Of a stretch of 64,000 bases of DNA, positions 33,259 through 42,808 are shown one piece after another. The notes below the pieces were generated by a model. It ran no database searches. It was not told the origin of the DNA and worked only from the letters and a program-made list of their open reading frames with translations. The first letter of the stretch is position 1; each line of letters begins with the position of its first letter. This DNA is from Aegilops tauschii subsp. strangulata (lineage: Eukaryota > Streptophyta > Magnoliopsida > Poales > Poaceae), in NCBI RefSeq assembly GCF_002575655.3, contig NC_053037.3, positions 325,651,294-325,715,293 of the forward strand. The letters run 5' to 3'. A program made the position numbers and the translations under genes.

Positions 33259-34797
33259 GAGTCGTCCTGCTAGTGTGGTACAATGTGGACTTCGGCAACG
33301 CCATTCATATGGCCGGGAGGTACCAACGACCGGTGGAGACGTGGCAGAAAGGAAGGTCGCAGGCTGGAGGTGCGACGCTGGGAGCTTGCTTGCTGGAGCA
33401 GCGGGAGAAAGAGGTATGTTGGAGGGCGGCCGTCCACGTTTATGCATCAGGGAAAGAGGCCATAGCTGCAGGTGAGAAAGCAATGTTCAGAAACGTGCTG
33501 CTCATTCACTAAAATCGATGGAACTATTCTAGTCTAATACTTCACAAATTTGAAATCTAAGCAGAGTTTTTGCTGGAACTTACCTCGTGGAAAATCACTA
33601 GATCCGAGATCGCACGACTTCTTTCTTTATCATATCTGAACTTCAAATTAGTGCCTTCCCATTTTTTGCTCTGGCACGCTGTACAAGCTTCAGATAGTAC
33701 ATTAGAGAGCAGTAGCACAATACACAACACTGGAAGAAAGTAGCAGCAAGCTTTTCAATCCATTAGGAAATTGATGAAAATAATGAAGAACACTTACTGG
33801 ATAACCAAGAAACATGGTGAAAAAATTCAGCGGAAAAAGTACAACTCAAATATCAGTTTTTCACATTCTACACGGTTAATTCCTTTTTAACAACATACGT
33901 ATGAAATTAATTAACGAATCATCTCTTTTATGCAGATGTAGACCCAATCATTCATGATTCTTCTTTAACATACTAAGATGAACAACAGAGAAGCATCCAT
34001 ACCAACAATACTGACTTGCAAACAATATTGTAGAAACAAACATCAGAGTTACCCGTCGCTTGAACGAGTAGAGCTGAGGCAACAAGTTCAGTTGTACAAA
34101 TGGAACAAACAGAACTGTGTTTATAGCTCTTGCGATGCGCAAGAAAGTCTGACGACGACGACGGACAAGCTCGCCGGGAGCAATAGGCGATGCAAACAAC
34201 ACACTGAGATTCAGAGATAGCGACGAACTCACGTCCGTCATTAGCACATCAAGCAGAGAGCAACACAACACATCAATTTCCCCTAAAGAAAATTAGAATA
34301 TGAAGTCTCCAAAAGAAAGGGTGTGGCATGCCATCCAAATGGAGCAGCAGAGGCGAGGTTAATTCATCGTCTAGCAACCGTGAACCGCCTCTTTGTGGGA
34401 GGGAGCACCGTGGAGGCACAGTGTGTCAAATCCGTCCGGCCGCTACAGTGACATTTGAACTTCTTGCAGCGGCACCAGCTTCCTGCAGGGGCATGGCGGA
34501 GGAGACCTGCATGGCACGGGCGAGGCGGGATCAGGAGTAGCTCCAGGATGGAAAGGGATGTAAAGGTGGAGAAGGTCAGGGGTGAAGGGTCACCGGGGCG
34601 ACGCACTGGTGCGAGAAGGCATGGCGGCGCTCGGACGGTGCGTGGTTGCCGGAAGGAAGACGGCGTTCGGCAGCAGCGAGGCATCTGGCGACGACCACAA
34701 CTGGGCGGGGGGTCGTGGAGAGCCGCTCGTCGGCGGTTGGATCCCGGTGGCGGCACGGCGGCGCGGGGGTCCGGGGAGGGCGGGCTGCGACGGGGCG

Positions 34798-35090
34798 TCC
34801 GGGGAGGGCGCACGGCGGCAGGGGGCAGGGGGGGGGGGGGGGGGGGGCTCGTCGCGGCGGGGGTTCCGGCGAGGACACGCGCGGCGTGGGGTTCCGGGGA
34901 GGGCGCGCGCGGCGGCGGGTTCCAGGAAGGGCGTGCGCTGCGGCGGGACGTCCGGGGAGGGCGCACCGCGGCAGGGGGCGGTGGGGGGCCTCGTGGCGGC
35001 GGGGGTTCCGGCGAGGACGCGCGCGGCGTGGGGTTCCGGGGAGGGCGCGCGCGGCGGCGGGTTCCGGGGAGGGCGTGCGCGGCGGCGGGA
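34798..35090 (+). repeat. GC-rich minisatellite, period about 141 bp
   Basis: Two copies of a block with GGGGGTTCCGGCGAGGAC, start near 34855 and 34996, each followed by GTTCCGGGGAGGGCGCGC. The long frames in this block on both strands follow from lack of AT-rich stops and are not believed to be genes. Confidence 0.75.
34828..34847 (+). repeat. Poly-G tract of 20 bases
   Basis: Uninterrupted G run within the minisatellite. Its length may be affected by sequencing error. Confidence 0.85.
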
Positions 35091-35227
35091 TGAGGGGCTC
35101 GGGGAAGGAGAGGTTGCAGGAGGTTTGGGGAAGCGGGGTCAGGGCAGGGGTGGTTCTTTTTTAATCCGGAGCTCGATTCAGTTTTTCAAATTCAGGAATA
35201 GCCCGTCCGCCCTATATACGGCGCGCC

Positions 35228-35268
35228 GTGATCCAAATAACTATTCTGATTTCAGAATTAAAATAGTG
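35228..35268 (-). repeat. Right terminal inverted repeat of the 5.7-kb element
   Basis: Contains the palindrome ATTCTGA-TT-TCAGAAT, the counterpart of the hairpin in the left end. Confidence 0.6.
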
Positions 35269-35285
35269 CTACTATATATATATAT

Positions 35286-35712
35286 GGAAAATCTACTCCA
35301 AAAGTCCAAACAAATAAGTACTACGCTACATCGTCTTCATGATTAATTCATATGATTGAAGAAATGAAGAAAAATAACAACTAAAAATAGGAACACACCA
35401 TAACACGTGGACTTAATCCTATATAAACTGAAAATGTAAAACTTAAGTAATACAGAAGTTGCTTGGTCGAACCAAAGATAAACACTTTAATTTTCTTGAA
35501 CGACTTGTTTGTTGTAGTTATCATAGAAACAAAGTAAATTTTAAATCTGTTGAAATTGTATGCATTGTTATGCGTAGGAAAAAAAATCATATAATTAACT
35601 GTGCAACATAGTAACCAAACTCCGTATACAGAAAATGTTCCTAAGGTAAACTCCTAAACATTTTGGTCAATAAATTCTTTAAACCAAAGAGCCATGTGCA
35701 ACTACCTTAATA
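35286..35712. other. AT-rich spacer, nothing recognised
   Basis: No coding or repeat pattern could be supported. Confidence 0.5.
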
Positions 35713-35950
35713 CTATTCGTAGTCGGAGATGTCAACGACCTCCGTGTCGGCGGTGTCGGACGGACCGGCCTCCTAGTCGTTGGTCGCGGCCCGCAGCTCC
35801 GACTCATCGAACTCCATGTCGGCAAAGATTCCCTCCAGCTCCGCATCCACCTTGAGAAGGTAGCGGAGGTTTGCTGCGACCTCGAGCTCTGACAGGATGG
35901 AGTCGAGGATGGCCTACTTCTCCACCGCCTCCTCCGCTTGGGCCACTTCA
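35713..35950 (-). pseudogene. Degraded coding relic, family unknown
   Basis: On the minus strand a frame of about 78 codons reads as an acidic Leu/Glu-rich protein end, including LLKVDAELEGIFADMEFDES and ending TEVVDISDYE, with two in-frame TAG codons (one between EAVEK and AILDS, one after AATND). The codon pattern is GC-rich at third positions, unlike the flanks. It is cut at 35951 by the Copia LTR. Possibly a gene fragment carried by a transposon; no function is assigned. Confidence 0.45.
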
Positions 35951-35954
35951 AACT

Positions 35955-36183
35955 TGTTAGAATAAATAGAGATAGATGTATTCATGTAAACTTGGCCTAT
36001 ACGGCATCCTAGAAGGATCTAGTGGAGACATGTAAATAGAATTCTCTTTGTAAATTTAAACTACTTTCCTTGTCTCCCAAGATCATCTAGGATCCAATCT
36101 ATGTACATCGCTGGCAACGTTCTGCCCAATATAAATAGATGACTGCGGCCTCTTATGGAGGTAGATACGCTTAACCAATTACA
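35955..36183 (+). repeat. 5' LTR of the truncated Copia (229 bp)
   Basis: Begins TGTTAGAATAAATAG and ends CAATTACA, just before the primer site. ATATAAATAGA near 36130 is a good TATA box. Such short LTRs occur in several Copia lineages. Confidence 0.8.
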
Positions 36184-36185
36184 AA

Positions 36186-36198
36186 TGGTATCAGAGCC
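36186..36198 (+). promoter_or_regulatory. Primer binding site TGGTATCAGAGCC
   Basis: Exact complement of the initiator tRNA-Met 3' end, two bases after the LTR. Confidence 0.92.
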
Positions 36199-36238
36199 AT
36201 CTTCCTCTAAATCGCTCTAGCTTCAACCCATCCCATCC

Positions 36239-36857
36239 ATGGCGAGCTCATCCTCTGCACCGTCCCTCTCCCTCCTTACGGCCCTCGTGCAATCCGTCAG
36301 CCAGAAGCTTTCCAGGGGAAACCTTATCCTCTAAGAGGCGTAGATCCTCTCTGCAATCCGGGGGGCACAGTTGCAGAACTACATCGAACTCTGTCGTTGT
36401 GCCGCCCGCGACCAACACCACCACCGACAAGGAAGGGAAGAAGACGGCCGTGATCAATCCAGAGTTCACGGCATGGATGGCCATGGACCAGCAGGTCCTC
36501 ATTGTGCTCCTTGGCACGCTGACAGACGATGTCCTTGTGGATGTCCTTGTGGCGGTTATCAATTAGCCAACCGCAACACATGCATGGAAGGCGATCGAAG
36601 ATATGTTTTCAACGCACATGCGGGCTCGCAAGGGCAACACCCGCATCACCCTGGCTACTACGCACAAGGGTTCCATGACCATCTCTGAATACATCATCAA
36701 GCTCAGAATGCTTGGAGATGAGATGGAAGCAGTAGGCAAGGTGCTAGATGATGAAGACATGGTCTTGTACATCCTCGCCGGCCTCAACATCGACTTCAAC
36801 CTTGTGGCGTCTGCCATTGCAGCACGTTCGGATCACTCTATTGAGCTATTCCTGTAA
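36239..36857 (+). pseudogene. Copia gag relic
   Basis: ATG at 36239 opens MASSSSAPSLSLLTALVQSV, then KLSRGNL as in Copia gag proteins that bind before a Trp; here two stops follow at once near 36331 and 36340. The frame is recovered later as AWMAMDQQVLIVLLGTLTDD and, at 36603-36830, MFSTHMRARKGNTRITLATT through YILAGLNIDFNLVASAIAAR. The last residues before the stop at 36857 already belong to the neighbouring Gypsy LTR. The zinc knuckle is missing. Confidence 0.85.
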
Positions 36858-38401
36858 ATGTCACAAACCACCTCAACGTGCGACAAAGAATCACTCCAAA
36901 GTTCTTATCAAGCGGAGAACATAAGATGAAATTGTTTGTAGGGTACGAAACCACCTCAAATTTATGCTTTCCGATCAATCTATTGAGCTATTCATATAAG
37001 TGTCACAGACAGCCCTAGAGTTTGTACTAGAATAACACCATATGATACACATCAACCAACTCTAATGTCGCCTAGATACTCCAATGTCACCACAAGTATC
37101 CGTGAATTAATTATACGATACGCATCAAACAACTTCAGATTCAAAATATTCAATCCAACACAAAGAACTTCAAAGAGTGCCCCAAGATGTCTACCAAAGA
37201 AAGTAGGACCAAAACGTGCATCAACCCCTATGCATAGATTACCCCAATGTCACCTCGGGAATCCGCGATTTGAGTGCCAAAACATATATCAAGTGAATCA
37301 ATATAATACCCCATTGTCACCACGGGTATTCATATGCAAGACATACATCAAGTGTTCTCAAATCCATAAAAGCATTACATCCAATAATACTGAAACCTCA
37401 AAGGTAAAAACTCAATTCATCACAACAAGATAGAGAGGGAGAAACACCATATGATCCAACTATATTAACAAAGCTCGTGGTACATTAAAATTGTGCCAAA
37501 TCAAGAACACGAGAGAAAGAGATCAAACACATAGCTACTTGTACATACCCCTAGCCTCGAGGGTGAACTATTCCCTCCTCATCATGGAGACCGCCGGGAT
37601 GATGAAGATGGCCTCCGGTGATTATTTCCCCCTCCATCAAGGTGCCGGAACAGGGCTCCAGATGGTATTTTGAAGGTACATAGGCTTGCGGCGGCGGAGT
37701 CGAAGTTCTAGGGTTGTTTCTGGGGGTTTCTCTATTTATAAGATTTTTTAGTGTTGGAATCACACGAAGAGGGGCCATAAGGGGCCCATGAGGCACCAGC
37801 ATGCGCCCAGGTGGCTTGTGGGGTCCCTGTGGGTCTTCTATTGCTCCCCCGAAGCTTCCTGGGTCTGATTTCTTCCAAAAAATCGTCAAAAAGTTTCATT
37901 GCATTTGGACTTCATTTGATATGGATTTTCTGGAAAACCAAAAATAAGCAGAAAACAACAACTCGCACTGGGCACTAGATCAGTATGTTAGTCCATTAAA
38001 ATCATAAAAAAAGCCATACAAAAGTGCACCAAAATCATACAGAACTATAATAAACATGGCATGAATACTTCATAAATTATAGATACATTGGAGACGTATC
38101 AACATCTCCAAGCTTAATTCCTTCTCGTCCTCGAGTAGATAAACGATAAAAGAAATAATTTAGGAAGTGTGAATGCTAGCATAGTGCATTCACCAATAAT
38201 AATTGCAGTCACTTTTTCTAGCATCAATATATATCATAAACAGTAGCTCATCTCATAAAACTTCTCATGATCAAGTAGCAAAGTGTTCGCATGTTTAAAG
38301 TATAGACCATAAACTTTCTTGAAAACCAACAAAGTATGTTCTCATTCATCAAACAATTACAATTCATCTTATTTTCAGCAAGGGTCTATGTAAGAGCTTT
38401 G
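36834..38401 (-). mobile_element. Gypsy relic, LTR type A, minus strand
   Basis: A 3' LTR remnant (36834-38101; on the minus strand it starts TGATACGTCTCC at 38101) plus about 300 bp of internal DNA carrying a purine tract TTAAGCTTGGAGATG next to the LTR. Beyond its first 350 bp the LTR differs from the type B LTRs nearby. Truncated on the left by the junction with the Copia fragment. A TATAAATAG box is readable on the minus strand near 37733-37741. Confidence 0.7.
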
Positions 38402-38987
38402 TCCCCAAGCTTAATTCCTGCTCGTCCTCGAGTAGGTAAATGATAAAAACAGAATTTTTCATGTGGAATGCTGCCTAACATGTTTCTTTCGTAGCATGGA
38501 CATTTGGACTTTATATGGTTCAAAGCAATAGTATATATTTGACATGAAGATTTCAATACTCAAGCATATCAGCAAGCAACCATGTCTTTCAAAATATCAA
38601 CACTAAATAAAGTTATCCCTAGGCCATCATGCTCAATCATTGATCCATTCACGAAGCACACTCGGATATTAGCTACATCCAATGCTCAAGTATGATCATA
38701 GTGCCCCTTAGTTGGTGCTTTATAAGAGAAGATGGAGACTCAAATAAAATATAAAAATTTCATAAAGTAAATAGATAGGCCCTTTGCAGAGGGAAGTAGG
38801 GATTTGTAGAGGTGCTAGAGCTGAAAGCAAAAATTGAGAGATAAAAACATTTTGAGAGGCATGCTTTTACTATCAACGAAGACGACCGACTAATTCCCAA
38901 CACTTTCCATGCTAGATATATCATATGCAGTTCCCAAACATAAAGTAAAGTTTATTCCCTTTTTCCACCATTCTTTCACACTCCACG

Positions 38988-38992
38988 GCTAG
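38988..38992. repeat. Left target-site duplication GCTAG of the nested Gypsy
   Basis: Identical to 45711-45715. The outer element reads through the site in both flanks. Confidence 0.95.
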
Positions 38993-40562
38993 TGATACGT
39001 CTCCAACGTATCTATAATTTTTGCTTGTTCCATGTTGTTATATTATCATTCTTGGATGTTTTACAATCATTTTATAGCAACTTTATATCATTTTTTGGGA
39101 CTAACCTACTAACATAGTGGCCAGTGCCAGTTGCTGTTTTTTGCTTTTACTTCACAGAATATCAGTACCAAATGGAGTCCAAACACAGCTAAACTTTTTC
39201 GAGATTTTTGTTGGACCAGAAGACATCCAGTGGGCCAAAAAAGTGCTAGAGGGGAGGCCCGAGGTGAGCACAAGACACCTGGGTGCGCCAGGAGGCCCAG
39301 GCGCTCCCAGGTGGGTTGTGCCCACCTCGGTGATCTCTCGCACTGCCTCTTCTCCCTATAAATACCCCAATATTCCAGAAACCCTAGGAGAGTCGACGAA
39401 AAACAATTCTAGCCGCCGCAAGTTCCAGAACCACGAGATCCAATCTAGACACCATCACAGAGGGGTTCATCATCTTCATTGGTGCCTCTTCGATGATGCG
39501 TGAATAGTTCATCATAGACCTACGGGTCCGTAGGCAGTAGATAGATGGCTTCCTCTCTCTTTTTGATTCTCAATACAATGGTCTCTTGGAGATCTATTTG
39601 ATGTAACTCTTTTTGTGGTGTGTTTGTTGGAATCCAATGAAGTTTGAGTTTATGATCGGATCTATATCCATGAAAGTTATTTGAGTTTTCTTTGATCTCT
39701 TATATGCATGATTACTTATAGCCTCGTAATTCTTCTTCGAATCTTTGGTTTAGTTAGGCCAAATGGGTCGATTTTTCTTGCCATGGGAAGAGGTTCTTTG
39801 TGATGGGTTCGATCATGTGGTGTTCTTTCCTAGTGACAGAAGGGGCAGCAAGACACGCATGTATCATTGCTATTAAGGATAACAAGATGGGGGCTATTCC
39901 TACATGAATAGATCTCGTCTACATCATGTCATCATTCTTATTGCATTACTCTGTTTCTCCATGAACTTAATACACTAGATCCATGCTGGATAGCGGTCGA
40001 TGTGTGGAGTAATATTGGTAGATGCAGGCAGGAGTCGGTCTACTAATCTTGGACGTGATGCTTATATAATGATCATTGCCTGGATATCGTCATAATTATT
40101 TGATCTTCTATCAATTTCCCAACAATAATTTGTTTACCCACCGCGTGTTATTTTCTCGAGAGAAGCCACTACTGAAATCTATGGCCCCCGGGTCAATTCT
40201 TTACATATTTGCTTTGAGATATATTTTTATTCGCTTTTGTTTTCAGATCTATTATTCCAAAAACCCAAAAATACCTTGCTACATGTTTTTATTACTTATT
40301 TTATTTCACGCTTTATCGAGAGCTATTTATCCAATCTACCACAAATCTATCTATCTTTTTACCGTGGAGGGATTGACAACCCCTCTTACGTGTCGGGTTG
40401 CAAGTATTTGTTCTTTGTGTGCAGGTACTGTTTACATAGTGTTCCTTGGTTCTCCTACTGGATTGATACCTTGGTTTCATAACTGAGGGAAGTACCTACT
40501 GTAGCTGTGCTGCTTCATCCCTTCCTCCTTGGGGAAATACCGACGTAGTTCGAGTGACATCA
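38993..40562 (+). repeat. 5' LTR of the nested Gypsy
   Basis: 1570 bp, begins TGATACGTCTCCAACG and ends GTGACATCA. TATAAATA at 39357-39364 is the likely promoter box. Very similar to 44134-45710. Confidence 0.95.
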
Positions 40563-40574
40563 AAAGGAATTTCT

Positions 40575-40592
40575 AGCGCTGTTGCCGGGGAG
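40575..40592 (+). promoter_or_regulatory. First tRNA-Asp-type primer site copy
   Basis: AGCGCTGTTGCCGGGGAG, 12 bp after the LTR. A slightly diverged duplicate of the copy at 40632-40649. Confidence 0.75.
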
Positions 40593-40631
40593 GATCCAGT
40601 CAAGATAGCCTCCCGTTAACTTGCTAATTTT

Positions 40632-40649
40632 TGGCGCCGTTGCCGGGGA
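40632..40649 (+). promoter_or_regulatory. Second tRNA-Asp-type primer site copy
   Basis: TGGCGCCGTTGCCGGGGA, the textbook tRNA-Asp complement of Athila-like elements, but 69 bp from the LTR. Confidence 0.8.
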
Positions 40650-40842
40650 GACATCATCAACATCTATTAGGTTCCTAATCACAAATCTCATATCCTTACA
40701 ATTTACATTATTTTCCATTTGCCTCTCGTTTTCATCTCCCCCACTTCAAAAATTTGCCGTTTTATTCGCCTTCTTTTTCTTTTGCTTTTTCTTGTTAGAT
40801 CTATATTTTTGTTTGCGATCTTGCTTGCCCTACTTTGTCATT

Positions 40843-41574
40843 ATGGCTAGTTCTTCCTCTACCCCCGAAAACGAGGTTCTTAATTTCAAACAAAGGGGAG
40901 GAGAGAATCTAAAAGATGCTTGGTATAGGATTTGCAATGCTCATAATAGATCTGTTCGTAAGCAATCTACCGTTGTTCTTCTTCGCATTTTTTATGTGGG
41001 CATAACTACTTGGTATAGATTCATCCTTGATATGATTACCGGTGGGAATTTCTTGATGTGTCCATCTTTGGACGCTTTTAATGCTATGGGAAATCTAGTG
41101 GGTTCACCACCTCTCATGATTAATGAAACAACTTTAACTCTCGAGCATGTTATGGAAAGGTTAGATGCTATTGAAAAGAAAATGCTCACTGAAGAAAACA
41201 TTGAAAAATCAGATAAAAGGGTGCACAATCTTACTAATAGAATTGGGTCAAAAGCGGAAGATGCTCTTAAGGTACTAAAAGAAAAAGAACCCACAGTCGA
41301 CGAGAGAATAGAAGAGAGCCCCGCTAGAGTTGATAAGTTGGAAGAATTTTTTAGTAACTCGAGCTCGGCTTTTTCTTCCATTAAAACTATTGAAAAAACT
41401 CCTATAAAAATTTGCAAGTCTACACAAATCACTAAGAACAAAGGTGCCACATCTGATAGCCACAAGGAAGATCTTAAAATGATTAGTATTCATCCCAACC
41501 TTATGGAAGTGATAAAAGACCATACTAGCAAGAATGAATTTTTCAATCTCATTCCTAGAATTATTGTTATTTAA
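40843..41574 (+). CDS. Gypsy gag N-terminal fragment (non-autonomous element)
   Basis: 243 residues from the ATG at 40843 (MASSSSTPENEV). The frame is open further upstream but that part is leader-like and hydrophobic by chance, so the inner ATG is preferred. It includes LKDAWYRICNAHNRS and YVGITTWYRFILDMITGG, typical of the gag N-terminal domain in this Gypsy group, then a Lys/Glu-rich, possibly coiled, region (about residues 105-175). It ends without zinc knuckle or protease. In relatives the same fragment is found at the same place, so the truncation belongs to the family rather than this copy. It may help packaging, but that is inference. Confidence 0.75.
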   Translation: MASSSSTPENEVLNFKQRGGENLKDAWYRICNAHNRSVRKQSTVVLLRIFYVGITTWYRFILDMITGGNFLMCPSLDAFNAMGNLVGSPPLMINETTLTLEHVMERLDAIEKKMLTEENIEKSDKRVHNLTNRIGSKAEDALKVLKEKEPTVDERIEESPARVDKLEEFFSNSSSAFSSIKTIEKTPIKICKSTQITKNKGATSDSHKEDLKMISIHPNLMEVIKDHTSKNEFFNLIPRIIVI

Positions 41575-42309
41575 AATTTATATGCTAGATCTTTGAAGAA
41601 TTTCAAGTGTTGGATTGAGGAGCTGGAAACTAAAGATGATAATACTTGAATCTATGAATTATGGCTAGCTAGGGGCATAAAACGATAACGCTTGTTGGGA
41701 GGCAACCTAATGAATAAAATTTATTTTTGCCCTTTTCTTTCTGTTCTTGAGTGTTTGCACAATTATGCTACTGTTATGAGTGTGTTTTTTATGTTTTAAT
41801 TAGTGTTTGTGCCAAGTAGAGCCTTTGGGATCATGTTGGGTGATAGTTGATTTGATCTTGTTTGAAAAACAAAAACTTTGGCGTCCAGTAGCAGAATTTT
41901 GTAAAATCACAGAAGCGACAAAAAATTCTGAATTTTGTACGCAAGATTTATATACAAATTTCCTACGTTGTCCTAATTTTCAGAATTTTTGGAGTTACAG
42001 AAGTGGTTATAGTACATATTACTATAGACTGTTATGGTTTTGATAGATTCTGTTTTCGTTGCTTTGTGTGCTTACTTTGATGAATCTATGGATTGTATCG
42101 AGGGGTATAAGCCATGGTAAAGTTGTAATACAGTAGGTATAATGCAATAATAAAATATGAATGGGTTTGCAACAATACTTAGAATGGTGATTTGATTTAT
42201 TATACTAACGGATCTCACGAAGGTTTTGGTAAGTTTTGTGTGATTGAAGTTTTCAAGTTTTGGGTGAGATCACGATGGATGAAGGAATAAGGAGTAAGAA
42301 GAGCCTAAG

Positions 42310-42392
42310 CTTGGGGATGCCCATGGCACCCCAAGATAATATTCAAAGAGAAACAAGCAACTAAGCTTGGGGATGCCCCAAAAGGTATCCCC
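42310..42392 (+). ncRNA. Two-hairpin module, nested Gypsy copy
   Basis: Hairpin I: CTTGGGG-A-TGCC (42310-42321) pairs with GGCACCCCAAG (42325-42335), one bulged base and a three-base loop. Hairpin II: GGGGATGCC (42369-42377) pairs with GGTATCCCC (42384-42392), one pair being G-U in RNA, loop CCAAAA. Both also occur at 53073-53155 and, reversed, at 46829-46911. Structure inferred by eye. Confidence 0.55.
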
Positions 42393-42580
42393 TCTTTCTT
42401 CTAACGACCATCAGTATTTTACTTGGAGCTATATTTGTATTCGTCACATATAATGAGTTTTGCTTGGAGCGTCTTGTATTATATGAGTCTTTGCTTGTTT
42501 TGCCTTTTAGTTTGTCAAAGTATCCTTGTTGGACACACCTATTTGAGAGAGCCAAAATTATGCCATAATTTGTTAGAATT

Positions 42581-42808
42581 GCTCTTTATGCTTCACTTAA
42601 ATTTTTTGAGCTATGGAATTGCTCTAGTGCTTCACTTATATCTTTTTTAGCACTGTGTGATTTAATATGTTTGAAGAAATACTCTCATGCTTCACTTATA
42701 TTTATTTGAGAGTTAGTAATTTTAAAGAAATTCTCTCATGCTTCCCTTATATTATTTTGAGAGATGAATTTTTTATGCTCATGTTTTTCACTTAAATTTA
42801 TTTTGAGC
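42581..42808 (+). ncRNA. Array of five small stem-loops, nested Gypsy copy
   Basis: Five units share a loop text close to TGCTTCACTTATAT but have different, self-complementary arms: GCTC/GAGC (42581-42611), a degenerate second unit (42621-42654, AGTGC/GCACT), ACTCTCA/TGAGAGT (42681-42713), TCTCTCA/TGAGAGA (42732-42764), GCTCA/TGAGC (42777-42808). Loops are 19-23 nt. Lies in the noncoding 3' half of the element. Confidence 0.6.

Larger units (their letters stand above)
29596..35275. mobile_element. Unclassified 5.7-kb TIR element (Mutator/Pack-MULE-like candidate)
   Basis: Bounded by imperfect inverted repeats (29603-29642 and 35228-35268) of about 40 bp that begin CACTATT and share ATCAGAATA and GATCAC, and by TA tracts outside. 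No transposase is found. The inside holds diverged 150-170 bp repeats (29940-30890), an AT-rich zone with the word GAACTTC recurring dozens of times on the plus strand (29670-32730), two tandem duplications, and a GC-rich block at 34360-35170. Gain of GC-rich DNA inside TIRs is typical of grass Pack-MULEs, but the superfamily is not proven. Confidence 0.5.
35955..36833 (+). mobile_element. Truncated short-LTR Copia retrotransposon
   Basis: Plus-strand element with LTR (35955-36183), primer site and most of gag. It stops near 36833, where the type A Gypsy LTR begins. No pol and no second LTR. Confidence 0.8.

Noticed and set aside
29596..35275. Helitron
   Set aside because: A hairpin lies near the right end, but the end is not CTRR, the left end is not TC, and both ends are inverted copies of each other.
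34364..35346. Long Arg/Gly/Pro-rich frames on both strands
   Set aside because: They come from the GC-rich minisatellite and poly-G run; composition alone explains the lack of stops.
36186..36198. tRNA gene fragment
   Set aside because: The TGGTATCAGAGCC texts here, at 27229-27249 and 61819 are retroelement primer sites placed next to LTRs; no cloverleaf surrounds them.
40621..40842. 74-residue hydrophobic N-terminal extension of the Gypsy gag fragment
   Set aside because: It overlaps the primer site and leader, and the gag homology begins after the ATG at 40843.
42581..42808. CRISPR-like array
   Set aside because: Regular short repeats with differing parts caught the eye, but the variable parts are complementary arms, the repeats are imperfect, and the context is a plant retrotransposon.
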